Below, piece after piece: positions 18,983 through 28,408 of a stretch of DNA of 64,000 nt. The notes under the pieces were generated by a model, which was not told where the DNA came from, made no database searches, and saw only the letters and a list, made by a program, of their open reading frames with translations. How positions within the stretch are numbered: position 1 is the first letter of the stretch; each line of letters begins with the position of its first letter. Made by a program: the position numbers and the translations under genes. This DNA comes from Shewanella sp. c952. Lineage in GTDB: Bacteria > Pseudomonadota > Gammaproteobacteria > Enterobacterales > Shewanellaceae. The stretch spans positions 42,390-106,389 of the forward strand of contig NZ_BPEW01000014.1 in assembly GCF_019654975.1 (NCBI RefSeq), given 5' to 3'.

Positions 18983-19615
18983 ATGAAATTGTCATGGATA
19001 TTAACGGCGATAGTTATCGCCTCAGCTGGCGCTTGGGCGGCAGTCCAATTTAGTCAGCCAAAAGAACTGCTGTTACAGACAAGTTTTGAGTTTCCTACTC
19101 CCCAAGCCATTGCTCCATTTTCTTTAACAGATCAGCATGGTAAAGCGTTTACTAATGATGACTTATCAGGAAAGTGGAGCCTGTTTTTTATCGGCTATAC
19201 CTCCTGCCCAGATGTTTGCCCTACCACTATGGGAAAACTCACTGCAGCCTATCCGTCACTATCAGAACATGCTGACTTACAAGTAATCTTCCTATCGGTT
19301 GATCCACAGCGAGATTCAACCGATACCTTACTTAATTACGCTAACTTCTTTAACCCTGAGTTTGTTGCCGTCACCGCTGAGCATAAACAGCTATACCCAA
19401 TAACTCGTAGCCTCGGCTTTGTGTATGCCATGGTGGGTGATGGAGAAGATTATCAGGTCGATCACAGTGCTTCGTTTGCGCTAGTTTCCCCCCAAGGTGA
19501 GAAAGTGGCCATTATCAAGCCTAAATCGGATACGCCAGGTAAGCTGCCGCAAATCAAGAACAGTGCGCTTATTCACGATGTGAATGCCCTGATTGAGAAG
19601 TACGGCACAGGATAA
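18983..19615 (+). CDS. SCO1/SenC-family copper chaperone
   Basis: A 210-residue thioredoxin-fold protein with an N-terminal anchor. It has the copper-binding CxxxC in SCPDVCPTT and the distal histidine in YQVDHSASFALV, with the conserved SVDPQRDSTDTL segment. Sco proteins metallate CuA of subunit II. It closes the oxidase operon. Confidence 0.95.
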   Translation: MKLSWILTAIVIASAGAWAAVQFSQPKELLLQTSFEFPTPQAIAPFSLTDQHGKAFTNDDLSGKWSLFFIGYTSCPDVCPTTMGKLTAAYPSLSEHADLQVIFLSVDPQRDSTDTLLNYANFFNPEFVAVTAEHKQLYPITRSLGFVYAMVGDGEDYQVDHSASFALVSPQGEKVAIIKPKSDTPGKLPQIKNSALIHDVNALIEKYGTG

Positions 19616-19813
19616 TTCATTTAAAATGACCTCTCCGGATATATAACTGCTCACTGACCTTGAAGGGTATTGCCAGCTTGCCTGAAACTTAACTAACTGA
19701 ATAAATTTTTAATAACAGCTACTTAAAATAATCCGCTATTTCGAAAATACTCAATAAAGCGCTATAGTGCACTGCAACCCCTATATGATGCGAATTGAAT
19801 AAATTGAGTATCG

Positions 19814-20413
19814 ATGTTTGAACTTGCAGAAGAATTAGAACAAGTAAAAATAGGCATAACAGCTGCCACTAAAATCGCTAAAGCTCACTTTGTAGAAGCT
19901 GATTTTTACCTGGCGATTGATAGCCTGTCAGAGAGTGCCATCTCAAAAGCCCGTCTCGATCTACTGCTTGTCAGTGGGGCCTCCCCAGCGAAAAAACTGT
20001 CCATTAAACAAGTCTGTGATGAACACGATTGCACCGCAGCATTTTTTGACAACATTTCAAATGAGCATGAGCCAATATGGAATGTTAAGACTAATCTGAA
20101 AGCAAAACTTTACTCTCAAGAAATGCCTAATAATTTAGATATTGCAGATGTGCGGCTGCTAACAGATGCATCTGAGGTACTGCTAGCATTTAACTGTCAT
20201 AAAACTCTGTTTAGTTACCTGCAACGCAGCGCTATCGAAACTGTTGTGGGCTGTATCTATCTCGCTCATGGCAATATAACTGTTGATGACTACACCCAGG
20301 TGAATCGAAAAATAGCTAACATGTTAGCGCCATCAGCGAGCTTTATTTCCAGTATTTTATTTGATGGTGTCGGCGAATGTACCGCTATTGTGGCGATTAA
20401 GAAGATTCAATAA
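19814..20413 (+). CDS. Protein of unknown function, 199 residues
   Basis: I do not recognise this family. There is no signal peptide or membrane helix. The C-terminal part (TQVNRKIANMLAPSASFISS followed by ILFDGVGECTAIVAIKKI) resembles the pattern at the end of FtsZ/tubulin C-terminal domains (charged, Val, Ile, small-residue helix, then VVIGTSLD, then TVVATGI). The N-terminal part (EQVKIGITAATKIAKAHF, then ARLDLLLV) shows a similar helix-strand plan. It could thus be two copies of that fold without a GTPase domain. This is a weak, by-eye similarity. It stands alone 198 bases after the sco gene. Confidence 0.7.
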   Translation: MFELAEELEQVKIGITAATKIAKAHFVEADFYLAIDSLSESAISKARLDLLLVSGASPAKKLSIKQVCDEHDCTAAFFDNISNEHEPIWNVKTNLKAKLYSQEMPNNLDIADVRLLTDASEVLLAFNCHKTLFSYLQRSAIETVVGCIYLAHGNITVDDYTQVNRKIANMLAPSASFISSILFDGVGECTAIVAIKKIQ

Positions 20414-20544
20414 TGAGGTTATTAGAGCACTTTTTTCAGAATCTAACTTACAACAACTCACCATTCCTGACCAAGAGCGCTTTAACTAAATAAAAGTACA
20501 CCCTTGGTTAATTGTCACCGCTAGCTTCTCCCACGAGTAAGTTG

Positions 20545-20972
20545 TTATACCAATAAGTATAAAGATTTTATCGCTCAGCGAGAATTTAGCCGCTTTGAGG
20601 TAAGCTCATTAAATGCTCCTCGGTAACTGCTCCTGCGTTACTCTCGATAATCGCTTCTGCATTATTCTAGCTTCGAGCATCCTTGCTCTCATCCCTCCGA
20701 TACCAGACCTCTAAGGAGGGAGGGAGGGAGTGCCTTAAGCATGTCAGGAACAAGCTTGCTCATGTTGTTTGCAATGAATCAAGTGCATAGTTGTTCCATG
20801 TTCAAGTTCATTAACGCAGCATCAGAGTCGCTAAAACACGCCTATAAGAAGAAGTGCTTTGGCTTGCTACTTCTGCGTTTCATAAGGGAATAATCATTGT
20901 GCCATTATCCGCATTGAATTAGTTCGCAAAAAACACTCTGAGTAGATCAACGTCTTATACTGATTGGTATTA
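20545..20972. mobile_element. MITE-like element A with terminal inverted repeats
   Basis: The left end TTATACCAATAAGTATAAAG (20545-20564) and the right end CTTATACTGATTGGTATTA (20954-20972) are imperfect inverted repeats, about 16 of 19 matching. The 428-base interior has no gene and contains a GCTCAGCGAG palindrome near the left end and a G-rich tract GGAGGGAGGGAGGG (20715-20728). The right end includes the stop codon of the deacetylase gene. No transposase is present, so this is a non-autonomous element. Confidence 0.6.
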
Positions 20973-22016
20973 CTCTGCTATCCACTCACCATTATCTTTG
21001 GCTCTTACCCAAGGCTGCGAAAACCAGTAGTAACCGCCTTGATGTTTACTTGGTGCCGTACAGTTATAGCGCGAACGCCCCGCAGGCAAGTCGAGCTCTG
21101 CACGAATAGTAAATTCATCAGCACTGATCCAATTAGGCTTTTTAGCACCCTGCCCTTGGATAAAACACATCAGCTGTGACGCATTGATGTCAGACATATC
21201 CAGCTTCACTTTAATCTCCGGTCGCCACTGACCAAACTGCAACTGTGGGTCACTATTAGTCTGCTCAATCACTGGCATATTAAGGCTATGCAACTTGACC
21301 TTCAAACTATCTAGATCGGCGTAAGCCCCCGCAACCGGAAACCTTGGTAACGCCGTTAAAGGTGAGTGTGGTCCAGCTGCCCCCGATTGCTGACCAAAAG
21401 CCACGAAACCATGCTTAGTCAACATATCTTCGATCTGTTGATTGTATTCGCCATAGGGGTAGGCCAACATTTTATGGTTTTGGCCAGTCGCTTGAGCAAT
21501 CTCCGATTCGGTGCGCAAAATATTATTCTCGATGCGAGTTAACCACTGCTGTTCACTCTCACCTTTTTCCATACGGATCAGGTGTTCATGTCCCCAAGTA
21601 TGGTTGGCAATTTCAGCGCCCTCTTCAGAGAGCGTGATCAATTGCTGCCAGCTCATCATCTCACCATACTTCTTTTGTATTGGCTCCACTGAGACAAAAA
21701 GCGTGTAGGGGAATTTGTATTGCTTTAAGATAGGATGCGCTGTATTTGCGATACTGCGATATCCATCATCAAAGGTAATTGCAATCGTTTTGGCTGGTAG
21801 ATGCTGCTTAGCCTTTATCGATGCTACAACTGTAGACAGTGGTACAACATTGAAGTTGTTTTCAGCCAAGTACTGCATCTGCTCTTTAAATTGGGCTGGC
21901 GTTACACTAGTGATAGCCGGAGTGGTATCAGATACGTGGTGATATTGCAGAATCACCGCCGCTTGCACAGAAAAACCCGTCAGCGCCAATAGCGCGAGTA
22001 ACACGTTTTTAACCAT
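20970..22016 (-). CDS. Secreted polysaccharide deacetylase (NodB-homology) family protein
   Basis: This 348-residue protein has a signal peptide (VLLALLALTGFSVQA) and the carbohydrate esterase 4 domain. It shows the early YHHVS motif, the catalytic TFDDGY (residues about 79-85) and the metal-binding NHTWGHEHL. A C-terminal domain of about 120 residues follows. It likely deacetylates a periplasmic or surface polysaccharide; the substrate is unknown. Its start is only 18 bases from the divergent dinF start. Its stop codon lies in the terminal repeat of element A. Confidence 0.85.
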   Translation of the reverse strand: MVKNVLLALLALTGFSVQAAVILQYHHVSDTTPAITSVTPAQFKEQMQYLAENNFNVVPLSTVVASIKAKQHLPAKTIAITFDDGYRSIANTAHPILKQYKFPYTLFVSVEPIQKKYGEMMSWQQLITLSEEGAEIANHTWGHEHLIRMEKGESEQQWLTRIENNILRTESEIAQATGQNHKMLAYPYGEYNQQIEDMLTKHGFVAFGQQSGAAGPHSPLTALPRFPVAGAYADLDSLKVKLHSLNMPVIEQTNSDPQLQFGQWRPEIKVKLDMSDINASQLMCFIQGQGAKKPNWISADEFTIRAELDLPAGRSRYNCTAPSKHQGGYYWFSQPWVRAKDNGEWIAE

Positions 22017-22034
22017 AAATATTAGACCTCTAAA

Positions 22035-23366
22035 ATGATTGCCATACTGTTAAACCAACAAAAGAACCGACAGCTTCTCGCATTGGCATTGCCAATGATC
22101 CTGTCGAATATTACTGTTCCGCTGCTTGGCCTTGTCGACACAGCCGTTGTTGGCCACCTCAGTAATGCCTATTATTTAGGCGGCGTGGCTGTTGGGTCAA
22201 CGATTATAACCTTAATTATATGGTTACTTGGCTTTTTACGCATGGCAACCACTGGATTAGTTGCCCAAGCCTACGGCGCAAATGACACCCAACAGCAATA
22301 TCGCTTACTTGTTCAAGCAGGAAGTCTAGCACTGATATTTGGGCTTGCCGCTGTATTGTTACAACTGCCAATCGTTAATCTAGCCATGGCAATGTCCGAT
22401 GCCAGTGTTGAGGTCGAACGCTATTGCCGTGAGTATTTCCAAGTACGGATCTGGTCAACCCCATTCGCACTATTAAACCTAGTCATGCTTGGCTGGTTAC
22501 TCGGTAGGCAACAACCAAAAGCCGCGATGTGGCAGTTAATTGTAGCTAATCTAGTCAATATTATTTTAGATGTTGTGTTTGTTATCGGTCTAGATTGGGG
22601 CGTTCGTGGCGCGGCACTAGCATCTGTATTTGCAGATATGGCAGGCTTTGCGGTTGCGCTAACACTGGTGAGACGCCAGCTCAATCGTTTAGGCGATTTT
22701 CAACTACTGACGATTTGTAAGCAACTGACACTGCAAAGTTACCGCAAGATTATTAGCCTCAATACCGATATTTTTGTCCGCAGTTTGTGCTTACAGCTCT
22801 CCTTTGCATTTATGACATTTTACGGTGCTAGCCTAGGTGACAATACGGTGGCGGCCAATGCCGTACTATTAAACCTACTGCTACTTATCTCTTATGCTCT
22901 CGATGGTATTGCTTACTATGCCGAAGCCGAAGTTGGTAGAGCTTATGGCCGTAAAGACAGTCGCTTGATGAGAGAATCCGTCGCATTAGCTTGGGCATGG
23001 TCGGCAATTGCTGCCGTTGCCTTTACGCTGTTTTTTGCTGTCGCAGGCAGTAGCATCATTAGCGCGCTTACCAGTATTTCACAGGTGCAACAGGTCGCCA
23101 ATGACTATCTTGTCTGGGTGATATTCCTGCCACTGTTGGCCTTTGGCTCCTACCTTTTTGATGGTGTATATATCGGTGCGGCGCAAGGTAAAATCATGCG
23201 CAACAGCATGATTATCGCCACCTTTGGGGTGTTCTTTCCCACTTGGTATGCACTGCAAACGTTGGGGAATCATGCCCTATGGGCTGCGATGAGTGCATTT
23301 ATGGTGGCTCGGAGCCTAACATTGTCTGCACATTACTGGTTTAAACTAAAAAAAGTGCTCGACTAA
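22035..23366 (+). CDS. dinF: MATE-family efflux protein, DinF subfamily
   Basis: A 443-residue, 12-helix transporter close to E. coli DinF; the opening LALALPMILSNITVPLLGLVDTAVVGHL and YLGGVAVGSTI are characteristic. MATE proteins export cationic drugs or toxic metabolites using Na+ or H+. In E. coli dinF follows lexA and is SOS-induced; here it is 12 kb from lexA and no LexA box is visible, so that link is broken. The start lies 18 bases from a divergent gene, so its promoter must overlap that gene. The stop merges into TAATACCAA. Confidence 0.85.
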   Translation: MIAILLNQQKNRQLLALALPMILSNITVPLLGLVDTAVVGHLSNAYYLGGVAVGSTIITLIIWLLGFLRMATTGLVAQAYGANDTQQQYRLLVQAGSLALIFGLAAVLLQLPIVNLAMAMSDASVEVERYCREYFQVRIWSTPFALLNLVMLGWLLGRQQPKAAMWQLIVANLVNIILDVVFVIGLDWGVRGAALASVFADMAGFAVALTLVRRQLNRLGDFQLLTICKQLTLQSYRKIISLNTDIFVRSLCLQLSFAFMTFYGASLGDNTVAANAVLLNLLLLISYALDGIAYYAEAEVGRAYGRKDSRLMRESVALAWAWSAIAAVAFTLFFAVAGSSIISALTSISQVQQVANDYLVWVIFLPLLAFGSYLFDGVYIGAAQGKIMRNSMIIATFGVFFPTWYALQTLGNHALWAAMSAFMVARSLTLSAHYWFKLKKVLD

Positions 23367-23382
23367 TACCAAATCAGCATAA

Positions 23383-23408
23383 AAAACGCGACCAATGGTC
23401 GCGTTTTC
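23383..23408. terminator. Bidirectional terminator between dinF and nfuA
   Basis: The stem AAAACGCGACC/GGTCGCGTTTT (23383-23393 and 23397-23407, loop AAT) lies between convergent genes with A- and T-runs on both sides. Confidence 0.85.
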
Positions 23409-23436
23409 GATTCAATCATAACGTTACTGATTGTTA

Positions 23437-24015
23437 TTACTGGTAAGAGTGATCACCATGCTGGTGCTCTGTAACGTCTTTAACACCAGTCAGTTCACCA
23501 GGGAACATATCAAGCAGCTGCTTTTCAATGCCATCTTTTAGGGTCACATCAACCATAGAACAACCATTACAACCACCACCAAACTGCAGCACCGCAATGC
23601 CATCTTCAGTAATTTCGACTAGCACGATGTTACCACCGTGACTTGCTAGCTGTGGATTGATCTCTGACTGAATAACATACTCAATACGCTCAACCAATGG
23701 TGCATCACCAGAGACTTTGCGCATCTTAGCATTAGGCGCTTTAAGCGTTAGCTGAGAACCTAACTGGTCTGTAACAAAATCGATAGTGGCTTCTTCAAGA
23801 AAAGGAGCGCTCTTCTCGTCAACCATGGCATTAAAGCCATTAAACTCTAGTTCTGTGTCATCTGCTTCAACAGCATCTGGTGGACAGTAAGAAACACCAC
23901 ACTCAGCCTGCGCTGTGCCAGGGCTGATAACAAAGACTCGAATGTGAGTTCCTTCAGGCTGATCTGATAACAGATTAACAAAATGCGCCTGAGCTGTTTC
24001 GGAAATGGTAATCAT
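23437..24015 (-). CDS. nfuA: Fe-S cluster carrier NfuA
   Basis: At 192 residues: an N-terminal degenerate A-type (IscA-like) domain and a C-terminal Nfu domain with Cys149-x2-Cys152 ([14 protein letters not shown]). The protein carries and delivers 4Fe-4S clusters to client enzymes, particularly under oxidative stress or low iron. The N-terminal domain keeps some cysteines (AECGVSYC) but not the full A-type triad. It stands alone. Confidence 0.95.
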   Translation of the reverse strand: MITISETAQAHFVNLLSDQPEGTHIRVFVISPGTAQAECGVSYCPPDAVEADDTELEFNGFNAMVDEKSAPFLEEATIDFVTDQLGSQLTLKAPNAKMRKVSGDAPLVERIEYVIQSEINPQLASHGGNIVLVEITEDGIAVLQFGGGCNGCSMVDVTLKDGIEKQLLDMFPGELTGVKDVTEHQHGDHSYQ

Positions 24016-24214
24016 GAAAACATAGCTCCGTCAGGGATAAACCTGAGTGTTTTAGTAAGAATTAGCCCTATAATACTCTTACTGCGCCACGCTTTGTAGC
24101 CCTTAATGCTCACACTAAGCGAATTAACGCAGTTCTGATCACATTTTTTTATCTCTACTGGCTGTGGTTTTGTCGCTGCTGAGCTGGTAATTTAAGCGTA
24201 ATATTATAAATATA

Positions 24215-26767
24215 ATGAACATTTCGATGCTGAAAACTGCTGTTACCTTTATATTCGTCTTTTTGATGTTGCACTCTGTTTCAGCAGAGGCAAAAAAGAC
24301 CCGACTGACTGATAATCCCCTTTATGGAGTGACCACCACCAGTCCAGAAGAGTTTCTTGGCTACCCACTTGGGCAGCATCTACTGCGTCATGATCAAGTC
24401 AACTACTACCTTAAAGAGATAGCAAAACAGAACCCGAGAGTATCGCTAGAGAATACCGGCAGCAGCCACGAGGGGCGGCTGCAGCTGACAGCGGTAATCA
24501 CCTCAGCTAATAATCAGCAAAAATTAGCTGAGATCCTTAAGCAACGTCAGCAGGTCAAGTACCTCGGTGAACAGTCTGGCCCAATTGTTATTTGGCTAGC
24601 CTATTCAATACATGGTGATGAAGCCAGCGGTGCCCATGCCGCATTAAAACTAAGCCACATGCTGGCAACCAGTGAAGAAAAATGGGTGACGAACCTACTT
24701 GAAAATGCTGTAGTACTCATAACTCCAAGCCAGAATCCTGATGGCATGGATAGGTTTTCAACTTGGGCCAATGGTTATGCGGGCAAAGTCGCTGTTAGCG
24801 ATCCAAACCACAAAGAACATAAGCAAGGCTGGCCAAGCGGCAGAAGTAACCATTATCTAGCAGACTTAAATCGAGACTGGTTGTTTCTCAGGCACCCGGA
24901 GTCTCAAGGAAGAGTAGCACTCTTTCACCGTTGGCAACCGCATTACGTAGGTGATTTTCACGAGATGGGTCACAACCAAACTTACTTTTTCCAACCCGGT
25001 GTACCTGAGCGCACTCACCCGCTAACACCAGCCGCCAATCAAAAGTTGACCATTAAACTAGCGGCATATCACCAAGCTGCATTAGATGATAAAAAACAGA
25101 GCTATTTTAGCCAGCAGTTATTTGATGATTTTTTTTATGGCAAAGGCTCAACCTATCCCGATATTAATGGCGCAATAGGCGTATTGTTTGAACAGGCCAG
25201 TGCCCGTGGGCAACAACAGGACTCGACTAACGGTGTAGTGCGGTTCACTGATGCCATTGACAATCAATATGCAACCTCTATTTCTAGCTTGAAAGGCGCA
25301 CTAGCACTCAAGGCTGAATTGCAGCAATACCAAGCTGATTTCTTCAGTGGTAAACACCAGAAACCGAAGAAAAAGAAACCGCGTCAATCTGGACGTTTAA
25401 TCTCTACAACCGATGACAATCAGCGTATTAAGCAGCTAACAGCACTGTTATCACAGCACAAAATTGAATATTACTATCTGACCAATCCACTCACTCAAGG
25501 CGGTGGTTCATTTGAAGTAGACAGTAGTATTTTCGTGCCAGACCACCAAGCTCAAAGTTCATTATTAGCAGCACTATTTGATAATAGAACTGAATTTAAC
25601 GATCCGACTTTTTATGACGTCTCAACTTGGAATTTACAACACGCTTTAAACTTAACCGTACGACAAAATGTAAAACTTGAACTCAGCGTATTAAGCCAGA
25701 CTGCACCGCAGTTTAAGCAGCCTAAATGGTCACCCAAAGCCGTTGCCTTGTTAATTGATTGGCGCCAACACCAAGCCGCACCCGCATTACAGCAATTGCT
25801 TAATCAAGGTGTTATGGTTAAATTTGCTGGCAAGCCGTTTGCGATAAAAAGTAATAATCGTCAACTAGACTTCCCTGCAGGTACATTACAGATACCTTTA
25901 AAACAAGATGGTCACTCTGCCAGTGATTTGAATAAAATACTGCTTAAGCTCAGCCAAGAGATGCAACTGGAAATTAGCGCGACAAACTCAAGCAGTTCAG
26001 TCAGTGGCATCGACTTAGGCAGCCCAGACTTTAAAGTTGTCCGCCCAATCAAGCCGCTGATTATTAGCGGTAAAGGGACTTCTATACCCGAAGTTGGTCA
26101 GATTTGGTATTACTTGGACACACAACTTAACGTGCCGACAACCTTAGTCGATATTAACAGTCTCAGTGCTGTCAAGCTCAGCGATTACAGCCATATTATT
26201 CTGGCTGGCGGCAGTTACAGTAGTTTAGATGAAAAATTCGCTCGTAAGTTAGCTCCGTTTACCGCTGATGGCGGCACGGTGATCGCACAAAAAGGCGCGC
26301 TTACTTGGCTCAATAAAGCCAACTTTCTCAAGACCAGCCTCAGGAGCGAGCGCTTTTATAAGCAGCTCTTTAACGGTGCAGGCCTTACTTTTGATAAAAA
26401 ATCCTCCTTCAGTGCCAGACAAGAGATTGGTGGCGCAATTGTGGAATTAAAACTGGATAAAAGCCACCCAATGAACTTTGGCATTACCGGCAATCGTTTA
26501 GCGATAATGAAAAACAAAGCACTCGGTTTTGCACAAGCAACTAACGACTTTAGCGTCGCAGCAAGCTACTCCTCACAGCCACTATTAAGCGGCTATATGG
26601 CACAAGAGTATCAGAGCAGTTTTGCTAGTTCACCGGCGATTGTTGTTGAGTCCAGAGGTAAAGGGGCGGTCGTAGCATTGACTGATAACCTCTTGTTTAG
26701 GAATATCTGGCTCGGTTCAGAAAAACTTTACGCCAATGCACTCTACTTTATTCCAGCGCTTCATTAG
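24215..26767 (+). CDS. Secreted M14-family zinc carboxypeptidase
   Basis: An 850-residue protein with a signal peptide ending near SVSAEAKK. The M14 fold shows the Zn motif HGDEASG (residues about 136-142), the SQNPDGMDR substrate-binding block, DLNRDW and GDFHEMGHNQTYFF with a second Zn histidine, and a glutamate in GVLFEQAS. A basic linker (KPKKKKPRQ) leads to a C-terminal region of about 450 residues, part of which resembles a class I glutamine amidotransferase-like fold (HIILAGGSYSSLDE, GGTVIAQKGA). It probably degrades peptides outside the cytoplasm. Confidence 0.85.
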   Translation: MNISMLKTAVTFIFVFLMLHSVSAEAKKTRLTDNPLYGVTTTSPEEFLGYPLGQHLLRHDQVNYYLKEIAKQNPRVSLENTGSSHEGRLQLTAVITSANNQQKLAEILKQRQQVKYLGEQSGPIVIWLAYSIHGDEASGAHAALKLSHMLATSEEKWVTNLLENAVVLITPSQNPDGMDRFSTWANGYAGKVAVSDPNHKEHKQGWPSGRSNHYLADLNRDWLFLRHPESQGRVALFHRWQPHYVGDFHEMGHNQTYFFQPGVPERTHPLTPAANQKLTIKLAAYHQAALDDKKQSYFSQQLFDDFFYGKGSTYPDINGAIGVLFEQASARGQQQDSTNGVVRFTDAIDNQYATSISSLKGALALKAELQQYQADFFSGKHQKPKKKKPRQSGRLISTTDDNQRIKQLTALLSQHKIEYYYLTNPLTQGGGSFEVDSSIFVPDHQAQSSLLAALFDNRTEFNDPTFYDVSTWNLQHALNLTVRQNVKLELSVLSQTAPQFKQPKWSPKAVALLIDWRQHQAAPALQQLLNQGVMVKFAGKPFAIKSNNRQLDFPAGTLQIPLKQDGHSASDLNKILLKLSQEMQLEISATNSSSSVSGIDLGSPDFKVVRPIKPLIISGKGTSIPEVGQIWYYLDTQLNVPTTLVDINSLSAVKLSDYSHIILAGGSYSSLDEKFARKLAPFTADGGTVIAQKGALTWLNKANFLKTSLRSERFYKQLFNGAGLTFDKKSSFSARQEIGGAIVELKLDKSHPMNFGITGNRLAIMKNKALGFAQATNDFSVAASYSSQPLLSGYMAQEYQSSFASSPAIVVESRGKGAVVALTDNLLFRNIWLGSEKLYANALYFIPALH

Positions 26768-26781
26768 CCGTTGCCACTCTT

Positions 26782-27486
26782 TTAATTGAGCCCTGGCGCC
26801 TCCGCTCTTGCGAGGCACCAGACTTGCGCATCGATATACTGCTTAGATAACAGCTTAGCGATTTCTGAAACTGTGGTGCCAGTGGTGACCACATCATCAA
26901 CGATGGCGACTCGCTGCTGACTAATATCAGCCGTTAAGCTAAAGGCATCAAGCAGGTTTTTCCGGCGCAAAGTGCCAGATAAGCCAGCCTGAGGTAAAGT
27001 GTTCGCTTGTCTAATAATCACATCATCAAGCAGCGGCAGCTGTAACTTATTCGACAGTGTTTTTGCAATTAACCAAGCTTGGTTAAAACCTCGCTTCCTT
27101 AGTCGCTTAGGGTGCAATGGCACTGCGATAAAGGCTTGTGGCATTTTTATAAAGCCTTGCTCAACTAAAAAACGTAACCGACGAATAAGCGCATCAACCA
27201 TCACCTCAATGACCGCGAACTGCGCCTGATATTTTATCTGCCCCACCCAAGGTCCGAGACCATCATGATAGCGACAAGCCGCGATCACCTTTAGATTACA
27301 GCTGTGCTGACATCTTCCGCAGTATTCGGCCAGCAAAAGCATCTCCTTACCGCAACCTAAACAAACAGGTACATGATAAATAGAGGCGTTTAAACAAACA
27401 GTACAAATACCCGTTTGATTCGATAAAATCTGTTGATGGCACATTAGGCAGCGATTGGGTAACATAGCCGCGAGCCATCGCAGCAA
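26782..27486 (-). CDS. comF: ComF/GntX-family phosphoribosyltransferase-like protein
   Basis: A 234-residue protein with an N-terminal Cys-rich zinc ribbon (CLMCHQQ, CTVCLN, CLGCGKE, CGRCQHSC) and a C-terminal PRTase fold with the PRPP loop VAIVDDVVTTGTT. Family members are linked to DNA uptake (ComF) or are annotated GntX. The divergent bioH neighbour, 64 bases away, is the same as in E. coli and many gammaproteobacteria. Confidence 0.9.
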   Translation of the reverse strand: MLRWLAAMLPNRCLMCHQQILSNQTGICTVCLNASIYHVPVCLGCGKEMLLLAEYCGRCQHSCNLKVIAACRYHDGLGPWVGQIKYQAQFAVIEVMVDALIRRLRFLVEQGFIKMPQAFIAVPLHPKRLRKRGFNQAWLIAKTLSNKLQLPLLDDVIIRQANTLPQAGLSGTLRRKNLLDAFSLTADISQQRVAIVDDVVTTGTTVSEIAKLLSKQYIDAQVWCLARAEAPGLN

Positions 27487-27550
27487 GGCTGGTTGAGTAA
27501 TAATGAAATTCCTTTTTCATACTTTTAAATCAAAATGACAGGACCGAAAC

Positions 27551-28336
27551 GTGAGTCAAACTAAGTTACATGTTAAATCTGTCGGTCGAGGTATCGATGT
27601 TGTGATGCTACATGGCTGGGGCGTCAATAGCGCTGTATTTAACGCTTTGCCTGACATGTTACCTGAGTATAGGTTTCACTTTGTCGATCTGCCCGGTTTT
27701 GGTGATAGCCCAAGCGTTAACGGTGAAATAGGCGACTGGCTTGCGGCTATCATTGAAAACGTACCGCAACCCGCTATTTGGATCGGTTGGTCATTAGGAG
27801 GTTTAATTGCCTCATTAGCGGCAATTAAGTACCCACAACATGTCAGCAGCTTATGTACGATTGCTTCATCGCCCTGTTTTATGGCGCGTGAAGAGGAGTC
27901 TTGGCCGGGGATCTCGCCAAGTGTATTGGAGCAGTTTGCTAGCCAGTTACAGCAAGATCTCAATAAGACCATTGAGCGTTTTCTTGCCATCCAAGCTATG
28001 GGCAGCCAAACCGCCAAAGGCGATATTAAACAACTACGAGAATGGGTATTAGCCAAGCCTCAGGCGCAATTTACGGCACTACAGCAAGGCTTAGCGATGT
28101 TGGCTGACATTGATTTAAGAGAGCAAACTTCGAATATAAAGCAACCTTGGCTGAGGATATGGGGCAAGCTTGATGGGCTGGTTCCCCGCAGGGTGATAAA
28201 GCTGATGCCGGTGATGGAGAATACGCAAGACGCTATACTGGCAAAAGCTTCTCATGCGCCTTTTATCAGCCACACAGAAGAATTTGTTACCTGCTTGCAA
28301 GAGTGGCTTAAAAGCACAACAAATCAAAACACTTAA
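27551..28336 (+). CDS. bioH: Pimeloyl-[ACP] methyl ester carboxylesterase BioH
   Basis: A 261-residue alpha/beta hydrolase with nucleophile Ser81 in GWSLGG, the oxyanion-region MLHGWG, acid Asp in WGKLDGLVP (about 208) and His in KASHAPF (about 236). It releases pimeloyl-ACP from its methyl ester in biotin synthesis. Position next to comF supports the name. Confidence 0.93.
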   Translation: MSQTKLHVKSVGRGIDVVMLHGWGVNSAVFNALPDMLPEYRFHFVDLPGFGDSPSVNGEIGDWLAAIIENVPQPAIWIGWSLGGLIASLAAIKYPQHVSSLCTIASSPCFMAREEESWPGISPSVLEQFASQLQQDLNKTIERFLAIQAMGSQTAKGDIKQLREWVLAKPQAQFTALQQGLAMLADIDLREQTSNIKQPWLRIWGKLDGLVPRRVIKLMPVMENTQDAILAKASHAPFISHTEEFVTCLQEWLKSTTNQNT

Positions 28337-28408
28337 TAGCAAAACAGCTTTATTATTAAGTCGATATTGGTTAACATTTAACCATGACTTAAAATGGAAT
28401 TGTCTATG

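Noticed and set aside
20715..20730. G-quadruplex motif GGAGGGAGGGAGGG as a regulator
   Set aside because: It lies inside element A with no gene whose start it would control; only a two-layer quadruplex is possible with four runs.
22035..23366. SOS control of dinF as in E. coli
   Set aside because: No CTGT-N8-ACAG box was found near the gene start, and it is separated from lexA.
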